Under the pieces are notes generated by a model. The model did not search any database. It was not told the origin of the DNA and was given only the letters and a program-made list of their open reading frames with translations. Below are positions 17,311 to 28,561 of a stretch of DNA of 64,000 nucleotides, piece by piece; position 1 is the stretch's first letter, and the number at the start of each line of letters is the position of its first letter. The position numbers were made by a program, and so were the translations under genes. The stretch is taken from positions 3,842,001-3,906,000 of the forward strand of contig NZ_CP076135.1 of NCBI RefSeq assembly GCF_018736105.1, written 5' to 3'. The DNA is from Bradyrhizobium sediminis (GTDB lineage: Bacteria; Pseudomonadota; Alphaproteobacteria; Rhizobiales; Xanthobacteraceae).

Positions 17311-18297
17311 TTACGATTTCGCCGCCTTCTTCGGCCTCGGCGGTCCCTCCACCGGCGGCAGCGACTTCAGGTATTCGGCCATCGCCGCGCGATCCTCAGG
17401 CTTGAGTTGCGAGGTGTTCCTGATCACGCGCGCCATCGATCCGCCGGCGGTGTCGCCTTCCGGCGTCTGCCCGGTCTCGAGGAAATAGGCGAAGTCCCTG
17501 GCGCTCCACTCGCCAAGTCGCTTCTGCGTGATGTTCGGCACCCAGCCTTCGCCTTCCGGGTTCGGTCCGCCCGCAAAGCGCTGCGAAGCGACGATGCCGC
17601 CGAGAAGATTGCGTGGGCTGTGACACTCCGCGCAATGGCCAAGGCCGTTCACCAGATAGGCGCCGCGATTCCATTGCGCCGAGCGCGCCGGATCCGGCGC
17701 GGAAGGCTTGCCGTCCATGAACAGAAATTTCCAGATCCCGACATTGCGCCTGACATTGAATGGAAACGGCACATCGTGACCAGGCGCCTTGCCGGACACC
17801 GGCGGCAGCGTCTTCAGATAGGCAAAGAGGTCGCGGACGTCTTCGGCCTTCGCGTGCTCGTAGGACGCATAGGGAAACGCCGGAAAGTAGTGCCCGCCCG
17901 CGGGCGAGGTACCCTTCAGCATCGCCGTGACGAATTCCGCCTCGGTCCATCGCCCGATGCCATCGGCAGGGTCGGGCGAGATGTTGGGCACGCGGAAGGT
18001 CCCGAACGGCGACGGGATGGCGAGGCCGCCGCCGAGTTTCAGGCGATCGGGCTGGCCGGGTACAGCGTGGCAGGAGGAACATCCGCCGGCGTTGAACGTT
18101 GTGAGGCCGTTGGCCGGATTCGGCGTGTAAGCGGGCAACGCATTCGAGGCGACGACCGCCGGGATCGTCAGCCACCAGAAAATCGCACAGCCGATGACGG
18201 CGGTAACGACAAGGCCAAAGAAAGTTCGCCGCAGCATTCGCCGATCCGTCATCAACCGCCTGAATCTATCGGCTAGTATGGCCGGTATTGCAGCCAT
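17311..18297 (-). CDS. Membrane-anchored diheme cytochrome c
   Basis: This frame of 328 residues has two haem-binding motifs, CSSCH (about residue 73) and CAECH (about 221), each in a class I cytochrome c domain (about 60-170 and 205-310). A hydrophobic stretch at about 25-45 is an N-terminal anchor; shorter starts (MTDRR or MLRRT) are possible. The arrangement matches cytochrome subunits of alcohol/aldehyde dehydrogenases and similar electron-transfer proteins. The partner dehydrogenase is not adjacent; the nearest redox enzyme is the CoxL-like gene 1.2 kb away. Confidence 0.85.
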   Translation of the reverse strand: MAAIPAILADRFRRLMTDRRMLRRTFFGLVVTAVIGCAIFWWLTIPAVVASNALPAYTPNPANGLTTFNAGGCSSCHAVPGQPDRLKLGGGLAIPSPFGTFRVPNISPDPADGIGRWTEAEFVTAMLKGTSPAGGHYFPAFPYASYEHAKAEDVRDLFAYLKTLPPVSGKAPGHDVPFPFNVRRNVGIWKFLFMDGKPSAPDPARSAQWNRGAYLVNGLGHCAECHSPRNLLGGIVASQRFAGGPNPEGEGWVPNITQKRLGEWSARDFAYFLETGQTPEGDTAGGSMARVIRNTSQLKPEDRAAMAEYLKSLPPVEGPPRPKKAAKS

Positions 18298-18401
18298 AGG
18301 CTGCCTGAAAATTTACGGCGTTGGAGCACGCCTGCGGGAATAATAGCGGAATCCCGCGGTTGAAACTGACACTACCGCCTCGCGTCAACAGGGAGAAAAC
18401 C

Positions 18402-18827
18402 ATGTCGAAGACCAGGACCATGCTTGCCACCCTTGCTTTGGGCGCAGCCGTCGCCATTGCCGGACCCGCCTTCGCCGACAAGATGAAGGCGACCCTCGAC
18501 GGAAAAGCCGAGGTTCCCGCCACCACCTCGGCCGGGAAAGGCACCGCCGACATCGACTACGACGCCGCCACCAAGAAGCTAAGCTGGAAATTGACCTATT
18601 CGGGGCTTTCCGGGCCGGCGACCGCCGCGCATTTCCACGGCCCCGCCGCAGCCGGCGCCAACGGCGGCGTCGCACTGGCGATCCCCAATGCCGCCAAGAG
18701 CCCGGTCGAAGGCAGCGCCACCCTGACCGACGCCCAAGCCGCCGACCTGATGGCCGGCAAGTACTACATCAACATCCACACCGCAGCCAATCCGGCCGGC
18801 GAAATCCGCGGTCAGGTGACGAAGTAA
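18402..18827 (+). CDS. Exported CHRD-domain protein
   Basis: The 141-residue protein starts at ATG 18402 with GGGAGA upstream. Residues 1-25 are a signal peptide (cleavage after PAFA). The remainder is a single CHRD domain (KMKATLDGKAEVPATTSAG, AAHFHGPAAAG, YYINIHTAANPAGEIRGQ). The function of bacterial CHRD proteins is not established; they are secreted or periplasmic. The last codons (VTK) and stop lie in the first unit of a tandem repeat array. Confidence 0.85.
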   Translation: MSKTRTMLATLALGAAVAIAGPAFADKMKATLDGKAEVPATTSAGKGTADIDYDAATKKLSWKLTYSGLSGPATAAHFHGPAAAGANGGVALAIPNAAKSPVEGSATLTDAQAADLMAGKYYINIHTAANPAGEIRGQVTK

Positions 18828-18913
18828 GGACTTCGCACCTGAGGTGACGAAGTAAGGACTTCGCACCTGAGGTGACGAAGTAAGACTTCGCACCTGAGGT
18901 GACGAAGTGAAGT
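18815..18913. repeat. Tandem repeat array, 28-bp unit, overlapping the CHRD gene stop
   Basis: Units begin at 18815, 18843 and 18871, with a partial one at 18898. The first two are identical 28-mers (GGTGACGAAGTAAGGACTTC + GCACCTGA), the third lacks one G. Within each unit CTTCGCACCT pairs with AGGTGACGAAG apart from a one-base bulge, so the array can fold into successive hairpins. It contains three copies of the codons GTGACGAAGTAA. Confidence 0.9.
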
Positions 18914-18941
18914 AAATTTCGTCGCAAGAGTACGAAAAGGA

Positions 18942-18966
18942 CGGACGCTTCAGGCGTCCGCCCTTT
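18942..18966 (+). terminator. Probable terminator after the CHRD gene
   Basis: CGGACGC (18942-18948) pairs with GCGTCCG (18954-18960) across a five-base loop, followed by CCCTTTGTTC. The T-run is short and the tandem array precedes it, so strength is uncertain. Confidence 0.5.
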
Positions 18967-18983
18967 GTTCGTTCAAGCCCGGA

Positions 18984-19433
18984 CTAGCCGTTCTTGAGGC
19001 GGAAGGTCTCGTGGCAGCCGCCGCATTCCTTGCCGATGCCGGGGAAATTCGCTTTCAGCGAGTCGAGATCCTTGATCTTGGCCTTGGCCTCGGCCACCAC
19101 CTTGGCGAAGCTCGCGATCTTGGCGTCGAAGCCGGCCTTGTCTTCCCAGATCTTGGGCGAGGCGCTGTAGTCGCCTTCCGGCTTCAGGCCCTTGACGCTT
19201 GCCGGAAACAGCGTCGGGAGCTTCTTGGCGGTGCCCTCGAACTGCGCCAGCGCGCTATCGACGGTAGCCTGATCGTAGGGCTTCTCGCCCTTGAACATCG
19301 CCCCGAGGGCGCCCGCATTCTTGCCGTTGCCCTTCATCTCGGTCTGGGCCTGCTTGACCAGGTCCTGCTGCGCCACCACCGCGCCCACACCCAGCAACAA
19401 CGTTCCCACCGCCACGACAGTTCGCATCATCAT
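18984..19433 (-). CDS. Cytochrome c' / c-556 family protein
   Basis: This 149-residue protein starts at one of three consecutive Met codons (19433 or the next two). A signal peptide (to about residue 21, AVVAQ) precedes a four-helix-bundle domain with the haem-binding CGGCH at the extreme C-terminus, as in cytochrome c' and c-556. Periplasmic electron-transfer or gas-binding proteins have this shape. It is separated from the CoxL-like gene on the same strand by about 106 bases and could be co-expressed with it. Confidence 0.88.
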   Translation of the reverse strand: MMMRTVVAVGTLLLGVGAVVAQQDLVKQAQTEMKGNGKNAGALGAMFKGEKPYDQATVDSALAQFEGTAKKLPTLFPASVKGLKPEGDYSASPKIWEDKAGFDAKIASFAKVVAEAKAKIKDLDSLKANFPGIGKECGGCHETFRLKNG

Positions 19434-19539
19434 CAGTCGAATCCCCCTGCTTTGAGCGCGCCCGTCCGCGGTCGGCGAACTGCGCTGACTATGGCCCAAC
19501 CCCGCGCCGCGATTTTCATTCCCGCGGCGCGACGAAATA

Positions 19540-21849
<2,310 letters not shown>

Positions 21850-21977
21850 CGTATCTCCGGTTACAAATGAAAGGCGGGGCATATTGCAGCGGTTCGGCTG
21901 CCAGCGCAAACCGCTTTCAGCCGGGAAGCCGCGGCCGGAGCAAGCTCAGCTCCCGGTTGCGCTGCAATCAGCCGACA

Positions 21978-22006
21978 AAAAAGCCCCGGGCGATGCCGGG
22001 GCTTTG
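21978..22006 (-). terminator. Rho-independent terminator for the outer-membrane protein gene
   Basis: A 10-bp stem (AAAGCCCCGG at 21980-21989 with CCGGGGCTTT at 21996-22005) and a six-base loop, followed on the minus strand by a T-run (21977-21979 extending the stem's own TTT). It lies 30 bases after the stop at 22035. Confidence 0.85.
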
Positions 22007-22034
22007 ATTGTCGGGAGCAGCGTTAGTGTCGGGA

Positions 22035-22910
22035 TCAATACTTCGCGACCACCGGACCGCCGAACTGGTAGTTGATGCCGGCGCGCAGGATGTGGTCCGT
22101 GAAGTGCGAGCTTACATGCGCACCAATCAGGCTGGCCGGCGCGAGAGACAGGGTCAGGCTGTCGTAGCGTCCGAGATCCATATAGAGATATTCGAGCTTG
22201 GCGCTCCAGTTCTGGGTGATCTTGCCCTCGATGCCGGCGCCGACGGTCCAGCCGAGGTGCGTTTCGGTGCTCGAGCCGGAGATAGAGACCGGGACATCAC
22301 CGGGGGTAAAGCCGGAGAGCGTGCCGCTGGTCTTGATGGAGCCGTAGGCCAGACCGCCCGTGCCGTACAGCAGCACCCGAGGCGACACCAGGAAACCGCC
22401 GCGCAGCCGAGCGGTGCCGAACCATTCGAGGCTCTGGTCCAGAGCGAGGCTGGTTCCGGTTACGCCGGGAATGAGAGCCGTCAATCCGGGAAGACAGGCG
22501 CCTCCAAGCTGCGCTAGCGGCGCGCAGAGAAAGCGTGAGCTTCCCTTTTCGCCCGACCACTGAATGTCGGCTTCGACGCCCCAGACCCAGCTGCCGGTTT
22601 GCCAGTTGTAACCAGCCTGACCGCCGGCGATACCGCCGTTCATGTCGAAGGCGGCGCTGGTGATCGAGCCCGCGGGCGGCACGATCGGCAGACCGGTCGC
22701 CGTGTTGAAATACGAAACGTCGGAGTTCGAGCGTCCCCAGCTGTATCCGGCGTTGCCGCCGATATAGAAGCCGGTCCAGTTCCAGACCTCAACCATGACA
22801 GGCGGCGCCTTGGTGTAGCGCGGAGCGAGATCCGCCGCGGACGCTGCCGGAATTGCTGCCATCGCGGCGAAGGCCGCGGTCGCGAGTGCCTTGAATGTCG
22901 AAGCGCGCAT
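22035..22910 (-). CDS. Outer-membrane beta-barrel protein (Omp25/OmpW-like family)
   Basis: The 291-residue protein starts at ATG 22910 with AGGGG upstream. Residues 1-24 are a signal peptide (cut after ASAA). The mature chain is an eight-stranded barrel pattern (WNWTGFYIGGNAGYSWG, then repeated amphipathic strands, GLAYGSIKTSG, VGAGIEGKITQNWSAKLEYLYMDLG) and it ends with the aromatic residue needed for barrel assembly (VVAKY). Similar proteins are abundant surface antigens of rhizobia and Brucella. It is transcribed alone and has its own terminator. Confidence 0.85.
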   Translation of the reverse strand: MRASTFKALATAAFAAMAAIPAASAADLAPRYTKAPPVMVEVWNWTGFYIGGNAGYSWGRSNSDVSYFNTATGLPIVPPAGSITSAAFDMNGGIAGGQAGYNWQTGSWVWGVEADIQWSGEKGSSRFLCAPLAQLGGACLPGLTALIPGVTGTSLALDQSLEWFGTARLRGGFLVSPRVLLYGTGGLAYGSIKTSGTLSGFTPGDVPVSISGSSTETHLGWTVGAGIEGKITQNWSAKLEYLYMDLGRYDSLTLSLAPASLIGAHVSSHFTDHILRAGINYQFGGPVVAKY

Positions 22911-23086
22911 GGGAAGCCCCTGTTCGTAAGATCAACTCGAAACTTGGCGCGATCTTAACGGGGATTCCCGGTCGAGGGGATGCAGAGTTGCACCCTCCAG
23001 CATTTTACTCGCGAATGTTGCAAAAAGGAGCCAGTGCGGCGGACGATCGCGGCATCGGTCGTATACACTTGAAATATCGAGTGAAT

Positions 23087-24619
23087 TTATGAAGAACGAA
23101 CCAGCGACAGCAGCCAATTGCGGCCAAACAGCAGCAGGATCGAGCCGGCATATACAACCGCGCCGGTAACCACCAGCAACAGCAGCACCGCCTCGTCGCG
23201 CAGCACGCCCAGATGCGCGAGCTGCGGGGTCGCGAACCAGGCCGCAAACCAGAGCGCCGCCGCCAATACGATTCCGCAGGAGACAAACTTCGCCAGCGAC
23301 TGCATCAGCGCGCGGTCGAGATCGAGATACCCTGCCCGCACCGCAAACCCGACCACCAGCAACAGATTGATCCAGGCCCCGGCCGCGGTCGCGAGCGCGA
23401 GGCCGACCTGGGCGAGCGCGCCCACCAGCGCGATCTTCAGCGCGACATTGACCGCGACCCCGGTCAGCGCCGCCTTGACCGGCGTCGCGGTATCCTTGCG
23501 GGCGTAGAAGGTCGCGACCGCGCTGCGGATCAGCACGAACGGGATCAGCCCGATCGCGTAGGCCGCGAGCGTGGCGCCGGCCGCCGCGGCGTCGGCCTTC
23601 GTGAACGCGCCGCGGGTGAACATCGCCCGCATGATGACGTCGGGCACGGTCAGGAAAGCGGCGACGAACGGCACCGAGAACAACAACGTGAACTCGAAGG
23701 CGCGCCGCTGCGACGCCATCGCGCCGGCCTGGTCGTTCGAGGTCAGGCTGCGCGACATCTCCGGCAGCAGCACGGTGCCGATGGCGATGCCGATGACACC
23801 GATCGGCAGCTGATTGAGCCGGTCGGCGTAATACAGCGCCGACAGCGCTCCCGCCGGCAGGAACGTCGCGATGATGGTGTCGGCAAACAGCGCGACCTGG
23901 GTTCCCATCGAGCCCAGCGTCGCTGGCCCCAGCGCGCGAAAGAAGGCGCGGACATCCTCGTCGAGCTTGAGCGGCGCGAACCGCGGCAGGATGCCGCTCT
24001 TGGCCGCGTCGCCCGCCAGCAGGAAGAATTCGAGGAAGCCCGCGACCAACACGCCCCACGCCGCAGCATAGCCGGCGCCGGGAAAGAACGCCGCCAGCGC
24101 CAGCGTCGCCATCATCGACAGATTGAGGAAGATCGGCGCCGCCGCGGCGCTGGCGAAGCGGTGCATCACGTTGAGCATGCCGCCATAGAGCGTCACCAGC
24201 GTCACCAGCAGCAGATAGGGGAAAGTGATCCGGGTCAGCGCGATCGCGAGCTCGCCGCGGGCCGGATCGTCGGTAAATCCCGGCGCCAGGACGGCGATCA
24301 CCTGCGGCATGAACAGCCATGCGACGACCAGCAGCACCAGCTGCGTCAGAAACAGCAGGGTGAAGATGCGGTCGGCGAACAATCGCGCCGACGCCGCGCC
24401 GCGCTCGCCGTGGACATGGGCGTAGGCCGGCACGAACGCCGCATTGAAGGCGCCCTCGGCGAAGATCGCGCGAAAATGATTGGGCAGCCGCAACGCCACG
24501 AAGAACGCATCCGCCACCGGACCGGCGCCGAGAATCGCGGCCAGCATGATGTCGCGCGCGAAGCCGGTCAGCCGCGAAAGGAGCGTAAAGCCGCCGACGG
24601 TGAAGATACGTCCGAGCAT
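23087..24619 (-). CDS. murJ: Lipid II flippase
   Basis: This 510-residue polytopic protein has about 14 membrane segments and the MurJ opening GGFTLLSRLTGFARDIMLA with GAGPVADAFFVALRLPNHFR. The charged cavity residues usual for MurJ are spread in the first half (RDIMLA, RLPN). It moves lipid II across the inner membrane for peptidoglycan synthesis and is essential. On this strand it lies 123 bases after the WlbC-like gene with a repeat between. The second half keeps the usual Ala/Leu-rich segments; nothing is truncated. Confidence 0.93.
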   Translation of the reverse strand: MLGRIFTVGGFTLLSRLTGFARDIMLAAILGAGPVADAFFVALRLPNHFRAIFAEGAFNAAFVPAYAHVHGERGAASARLFADRIFTLLFLTQLVLLVVAWLFMPQVIAVLAPGFTDDPARGELAIALTRITFPYLLLVTLVTLYGGMLNVMHRFASAAAAPIFLNLSMMATLALAAFFPGAGYAAAWGVLVAGFLEFFLLAGDAAKSGILPRFAPLKLDEDVRAFFRALGPATLGSMGTQVALFADTIIATFLPAGALSALYYADRLNQLPIGVIGIAIGTVLLPEMSRSLTSNDQAGAMASQRRAFEFTLLFSVPFVAAFLTVPDVIMRAMFTRGAFTKADAAAAGATLAAYAIGLIPFVLIRSAVATFYARKDTATPVKAALTGVAVNVALKIALVGALAQVGLALATAAGAWINLLLVVGFAVRAGYLDLDRALMQSLAKFVSCGIVLAAALWFAAWFATPQLAHLGVLRDEAVLLLLVVTGAVVYAGSILLLFGRNWLLSLVRSS

Positions 24620-24680
24620 CAGCCGCTTCTACAGCAAGCGGCGGCGCTGCAAAACGGCGAAATCAGACGATTCCCTGTTT

Positions 24681-24720
24681 GCGCATGATCTTTTCCGAAA
24701 ACCGGATGCCACTTTGCGCC
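24681..24720. repeat. Partial copy of the GCGCATGATC...CCGAAAACCGG repeat
   Basis: GCGCATGATCTTTTCCGAAAACCGGATGCCACTT matches the left half of the element at 4143-4187 (in pieces of fewer than 20 bases: GCGCATGATCTTTTCCGAAA). The right half has been lost or diverged. It lies between the DegT gene and murJ. Confidence 0.6.
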
Positions 24721-24742
24721 AACGCGGCCCTTCCGGTCGGGC

Positions 24743-25894
24743 TCATGCGCCAACCGCGCCGCGCACAGCCCTGATGACGCGCTCCTGCGTCGGTTCGTCG
24801 AGATAGGCATGCATCGGCAGGCTGATGACGTCGTCCGAAAGCCTTTCGCTCGCCGGCAGGCCGCCGTCGGCGACCGGGAAATGCCGGTAGGCGGTCTGCT
24901 GGTGCATGGATTTCGGATAATAGATCGCGGTCGGAATACCCTGCGCCTTGAGCGCGGCCGCGAAACCGTCGCGGTCGCAGCCTTTCGGCAGCCGGATGGT
25001 GTATTGCGCCCAGACCGAGGCGCAACCGCCGGCGAGACGCGGCACCGTCACTACGTTGCCGAGGCCTCGCGCATAGCGCTCGGCGACCTGGTTGCGCGCG
25101 GCGATCTCGTCCTCGAAAATCTTCAGTTTCTCGATCAGGATCGCCGCCTGCATGGTGTCGAGCCGCGCGGTGAGCCCGAGCCGGACATTGTCGTATTTGT
25201 CCGAGCCCTGGCCGTGGACGCGGACGCTGCGCAGCGTGTCCGCGAGTTTCGCATCGTCGGTGAGGATCGCGCCGCCGTCGCCGAAGCATCCGAGCGGTTT
25301 TGCGGGGAAGAAGCTGGTCGCGGTGGCGAGGCCCGCGGTGCCGAGGCGGCGGCCCTTGTAGGTGGCGCCGAAAGCCTGTGCCGCGTCGTCGAGCACGAAC
25401 ATGCCCTCGGCTGCCGCGATCCCGCCGATGGCGTCATGGTCGGCGCTTTGCCCGAACAGGTCGACCGGAATCACCGCCCTCGGCTTGAGGCCGAGTCTCG
25501 TCGCGGCCGCGATGCCGCGCTTCAGCGAGTCGACGTCCATGTTGAAGGTCGTTTCATCGACGTCGACGAACACCGGCGTAGCACCCGTCAGCGCCACCGC
25601 CTCGCCGGTCGCGCAAAACGTGAACGACGGACAGAACACCGCATCGCCGCGGCCGACATCCATGGCCATCAGCACCATCAGCAGCGCATCGGTGCCGCTG
25701 GCGCAGCTCACGACATGCTTTGCCCCGCTGAACTCGGCGAGCGCAGCCTCGAGCCTGGTCACTTCCGGACCGTTGATGAACTGGCAATGCGTCAGCACGC
25801 GGGAAACCGCCTCGTCGATCGACGGGCCGAGCCGGCGGCGCTGCGCGGCGATGTCGATGAAGGGAACGGGTTCTGGACGCAGGTGCTGGTTCAT
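24743..25894 (-). CDS. wlbC: DegT/DnrJ/EryC1 aminotransferase, WlbC/WbpE-like
   Basis: This 383-residue PLP-dependent sugar aminotransferase starts at ATG 25894; an ATG at 25924 is possible. It has PLP-binding GTDALLMVL, the Asp of LDDAAQAFGA and the PLP lysine in TSFFPAKPLGCFGDGG. The family matches WlbC/WbpE, which aminates UDP-2-acetamido-3-keto-glucuronate on the way to a 2,3-diacetamido uronic acid. The adjacent Gfo/Idh/MocA oxidoreductase is WlbA/WbpB-like, so the two form the sugar's oxidation-amination step. The downstream acetyltransferase WlbB is not seen here. Confidence 0.8.
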   Translation of the reverse strand: MNQHLRPEPVPFIDIAAQRRRLGPSIDEAVSRVLTHCQFINGPEVTRLEAALAEFSGAKHVVSCASGTDALLMVLMAMDVGRGDAVFCPSFTFCATGEAVALTGATPVFVDVDETTFNMDVDSLKRGIAAATRLGLKPRAVIPVDLFGQSADHDAIGGIAAAEGMFVLDDAAQAFGATYKGRRLGTAGLATATSFFPAKPLGCFGDGGAILTDDAKLADTLRSVRVHGQGSDKYDNVRLGLTARLDTMQAAILIEKLKIFEDEIAARNQVAERYARGLGNVVTVPRLAGGCASVWAQYTIRLPKGCDRDGFAAALKAQGIPTAIYYPKSMHQQTAYRHFPVADGGLPASERLSDDVISLPMHAYLDEPTQERVIRAVRGAVGA

Positions 25895-25935
25895 GGAGCC
25901 TTGCGGGGATCGAGAGTGGGACATCGGCGCGTTTG

Positions 25936-26955
25936 CTAGCCGACGACGCGGCGCGGCCCCTTGAGGGCTGCTGAGGCGGCGGTCGGCTTTGCGGGAGTTT
26001 CCAGGCATTGGATCGCGATTTCGAGACTGGCGACGCCTTCATCGCCGGTCACCGCCGGCACGTTGCCGGAGCGCACGGCATGAATGAACGCGATCAATTC
26101 GGCGCGCAACGGCTCGTCATGGCCGACCGGCAGATGGCGCATCGAATAGCTGCCGTCCGGCTTGAAGCCGAAGCACTCGGTGACCTGACGCGTCAAGAGA
26201 TCGCCCATCACATATTTGCCGCGGGTCGCGACCGTGACGCTGCGCGCCTTGAACGGCGTCAGCCAGTTGGTGTTGATGTGCGCGAGCACGCCGGAGGCGG
26301 TGCGGAACTGCAACAGCGCGATATCCTCGCGCTCGGCGACGGCGCTGGAAAGCTGCGGCTGCACCTCGACGATATCGGACTCGGTGAACCAGCGGATCAG
26401 ATCGATGTCGTGCACGGCAAGGTCGATCACCACCCCGACATTCGACATCCGCGGCGGAAACGGGCCGACGCGCGTGATCGCGATCGAAAGAATGTCTTCG
26501 CCCGACAGCGCCTTCTTGATGGCGGCGACCGCCGGGTTGAATCGTTCGACATGTCCCACCATCAGCGTCACGCCGGCGCGGCGGGCCGCGGCGACGATCT
26601 CCTGTCCCTCCGCTACCGAGGGCGCGATCGGCTTTTCGACGAGGATGTGAATGCCGTGCGCGATGCAGGCGAGCGCAACCTCGTGATGGAGGTGGGTCGG
26701 CGCGGCAATGGTCACCGCCTCGACGCCTTCCGCGATCAGATCGTCCAGGCTCGAGAAGGTGCGGCAGCCGGTCAGGTCCGTCGCACGCGTCCGATGGGCC
26801 TGCAGGGGATCGACGACGCCGACCAGCGTGATGTCCGGCAGGCCGGCCAGCACGCGTGCATGATTGCTGCCCATGACGCCTGCGCCGATCACGCCAATGC
26901 GAAGCGAACGCTTCGCCTCGGCCTTCGCCCCCGATGCGGCCCCTTTGGCACTCAT
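25936..26955 (-). CDS. wlbA: Gfo/Idh/MocA oxidoreductase, WlbA/WbpB-like
   Basis: The 339-residue protein has a Rossmann NAD motif (GVIGAGVMGSNHARVLA), the segment EKPIAPS with the catalytic Lys of the family, and the GHVERFNPA motif followed by the alpha/beta C-terminal domain. It should oxidise UDP-N-acetylglucosaminuronate at C3 for the following aminotransferase, as WlbA does. The gene precedes wlbC with 41 bases between, and both are on the same strand as manC and lspL. The N-terminal AKGAASGAKAEAKRS stretch is a short disordered extension. Confidence 0.78.
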   Translation of the reverse strand: MSAKGAASGAKAEAKRSLRIGVIGAGVMGSNHARVLAGLPDITLVGVVDPLQAHRTRATDLTGCRTFSSLDDLIAEGVEAVTIAAPTHLHHEVALACIAHGIHILVEKPIAPSVAEGQEIVAAARRAGVTLMVGHVERFNPAVAAIKKALSGEDILSIAITRVGPFPPRMSNVGVVIDLAVHDIDLIRWFTESDIVEVQPQLSSAVAEREDIALLQFRTASGVLAHINTNWLTPFKARSVTVATRGKYVMGDLLTRQVTECFGFKPDGSYSMRHLPVGHDEPLRAELIAFIHAVRSGNVPAVTGDEGVASLEIAIQCLETPAKPTAASAALKGPRRVVG

Positions 26956-27010
26956 ATTCTCAACCCCGGTATCCCCACGTCACGAATATCCCGGCCGATC
27001 TCCTAGCACG

Positions 27011-27028
27011 TCGCCACACACGTGGCGA
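27011..27028. other. Inverted repeat between manC and wlbA
   Basis: TCGCCAC and GTGGCGA form a 7-bp perfect stem with a four-base loop. No T-run follows on either strand, so it could be an operator or an mRNA hairpin. Nothing else is seen in this 186-base gap. Confidence 0.4.
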
Positions 27029-27141
27029 ATGCAGAGAGACGATCCCGGACACGTTTTGATTCAAAAAATTACACCGTCCTGCCGCCCAGGCAGCGCGCAT
27101 AGCCCGCAAGGATCGCGGTTCGCCGCCGATAGTCCCACCGC

Positions 27142-28554
27142 TCACGAGCGCTGGTAATCGTCCTCGATGCGGATGATGTCGTCCTCGCCGAGATAGCTGC
27201 CGGTCTGGACCTCGATCAATTCCAGTGGAATCTTGCCGGGGTTTTCCAGCCGGTGCACCGCGCCGATCGGGATATAGATCGATTCGTTCTCGTGCACGGT
27301 CTTCACCGTTTCGTTGACCGTCACCCGCGCCGCACCGCGCACCACGATCCAGTGCTCGGAGCGATGGTGATGCTTCTGCAGCGACAGCCGGCCGGCCGGC
27401 TTGACGATGATGCGCTTGACCTGGTGACGGTCGCCATTGTCGACCGACTGGTATGACCCCCAGGGCCGGTGCACCTTGATGTGATCCTCGGTGACTTCGG
27501 GCGCCACGGTCTTGAGTTTCGCCACCAGCCGCTTCAGGCCGTTGGCGTCCTTTTGCCGCGACACCAGCACGGCGTCCTGGGTGGCCACCACCACGAGATC
27601 GTCGACCCCCTCCAGCGCCACAAGCGCCCGGTCGGTCGAGACGTTGCAGTTGCGCGAATCCTCGAACACGGCGGCGCCCTGCGCGGCGTTGCCTTGGGCG
27701 TCCTTGTCCGCCAATTCCCATACCGCATGCCAGGAGCCGACATCGGACCAGCCGCAGGACACCGGCACCACCGCGGCGCGCGCGGTCTTTTCCATCACGG
27801 CATAATCGATCGAGATCGCCTTCGCCGATCCGAAGGCGTCGGGATCGAGCGTGATGAATCCGAGGTCGCGGCCGGCTTTGGTCACGGAATCAGTGATGGC
27901 CTGCACGCTGTCCGCATCGACGTTGCGATATTCATCGAGCAGCACCGACGCGCGGAACATGAAGTTGCCGCTGTTCCAGAGGTAGCCCGCCTTGAGGTAT
28001 TCGGCCGCCGTCTTCGCATCCGGCTTCTCGACGAATGTCGCGACGCTGCGGACCTCGCCTGAAATCGCCCCGCCCGGACTGATGTAGCCGTATTCGGTGG
28101 CCGCGCGCTCGGGCGCAACGCCGAAGGTGACGATGCGTCCCGCTTCGGCGGCCGCGAGACCCTGCCGGCAGGCGGCGAGAAAAGCATTGGTGTCGCGCAC
28201 GACGTGATCGGCGGCGAGCGCCAGCACGACCGCTTCGCCGTCGCGCATCTGCGCAAAGGCGGCGCCAGCGGCGATCGCCGGCCCGGAATCCCGCCGCATC
28301 GGCTCCAGCACGACATCGGCCTCGAGCCCGATCTCGGCCAATTGCTCCAGCACCATGAAGCGGTAGGCGGTGTTGGTGATGACGATCGGCCGCTCGAACA
28401 GCGCCGCATCCGACACCCGCACCATCGTATCCTGAAAGGTCGAGCGCGGCCCGAACAGCGGCAGGAACTGCTTCGGATGAACCTCGCGCGAGGCCGGCCA
28501 CAGCCGCGTCCCGGCGCCGCCGCACATGATCAGGGGAATAATTCGTCCGGTCAT
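27142..28554 (-). CDS. manC: Mannose-1-phosphate guanylyltransferase / mannose-6-phosphate isomerase
   Basis: The 470-residue bifunctional type II enzyme starts at ATG 28554. The N-terminal nucleotidyltransferase has the activator motif CGGAGTRLWPASRE and FVEKPD; the C-terminal cupin isomerase domain (about 340-470) has HRPWGSYQSVD, KRIIVKPAGRLSLQKHHHR with metal-binding His, and IPIGAVHRLENPG. It makes GDP-mannose from mannose-1-phosphate and interconverts fructose-6-phosphate and mannose-6-phosphate. GDP-mannose would feed the LpcC-like core transferase and other mannosyl transfers. Confidence 0.93.
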   Translation of the reverse strand: MTGRIIPLIMCGGAGTRLWPASREVHPKQFLPLFGPRSTFQDTMVRVSDAALFERPIVITNTAYRFMVLEQLAEIGLEADVVLEPMRRDSGPAIAAGAAFAQMRDGEAVVLALAADHVVRDTNAFLAACRQGLAAAEAGRIVTFGVAPERAATEYGYISPGGAISGEVRSVATFVEKPDAKTAAEYLKAGYLWNSGNFMFRASVLLDEYRNVDADSVQAITDSVTKAGRDLGFITLDPDAFGSAKAISIDYAVMEKTARAAVVPVSCGWSDVGSWHAVWELADKDAQGNAAQGAAVFEDSRNCNVSTDRALVALEGVDDLVVVATQDAVLVSRQKDANGLKRLVAKLKTVAPEVTEDHIKVHRPWGSYQSVDNGDRHQVKRIIVKPAGRLSLQKHHHRSEHWIVVRGAARVTVNETVKTVHENESIYIPIGAVHRLENPGKIPLELIEVQTGSYLGEDDIIRIEDDYQRS

Positions 28555-28561
28555 CGGCGCC

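Noticed and set aside
18815..18913. Short CRISPR array
   Set aside because: Units are directly adjacent with no spacers and the unit itself contains the gene's stop codon; it is a tandem repeat.
23213..24688. A 491-codon plus-strand open frame opposite murJ
   Set aside because: Product is rich in Arg, Gln, His and Asp without any domain; it is the mirror of the MurJ codons in high-GC DNA.
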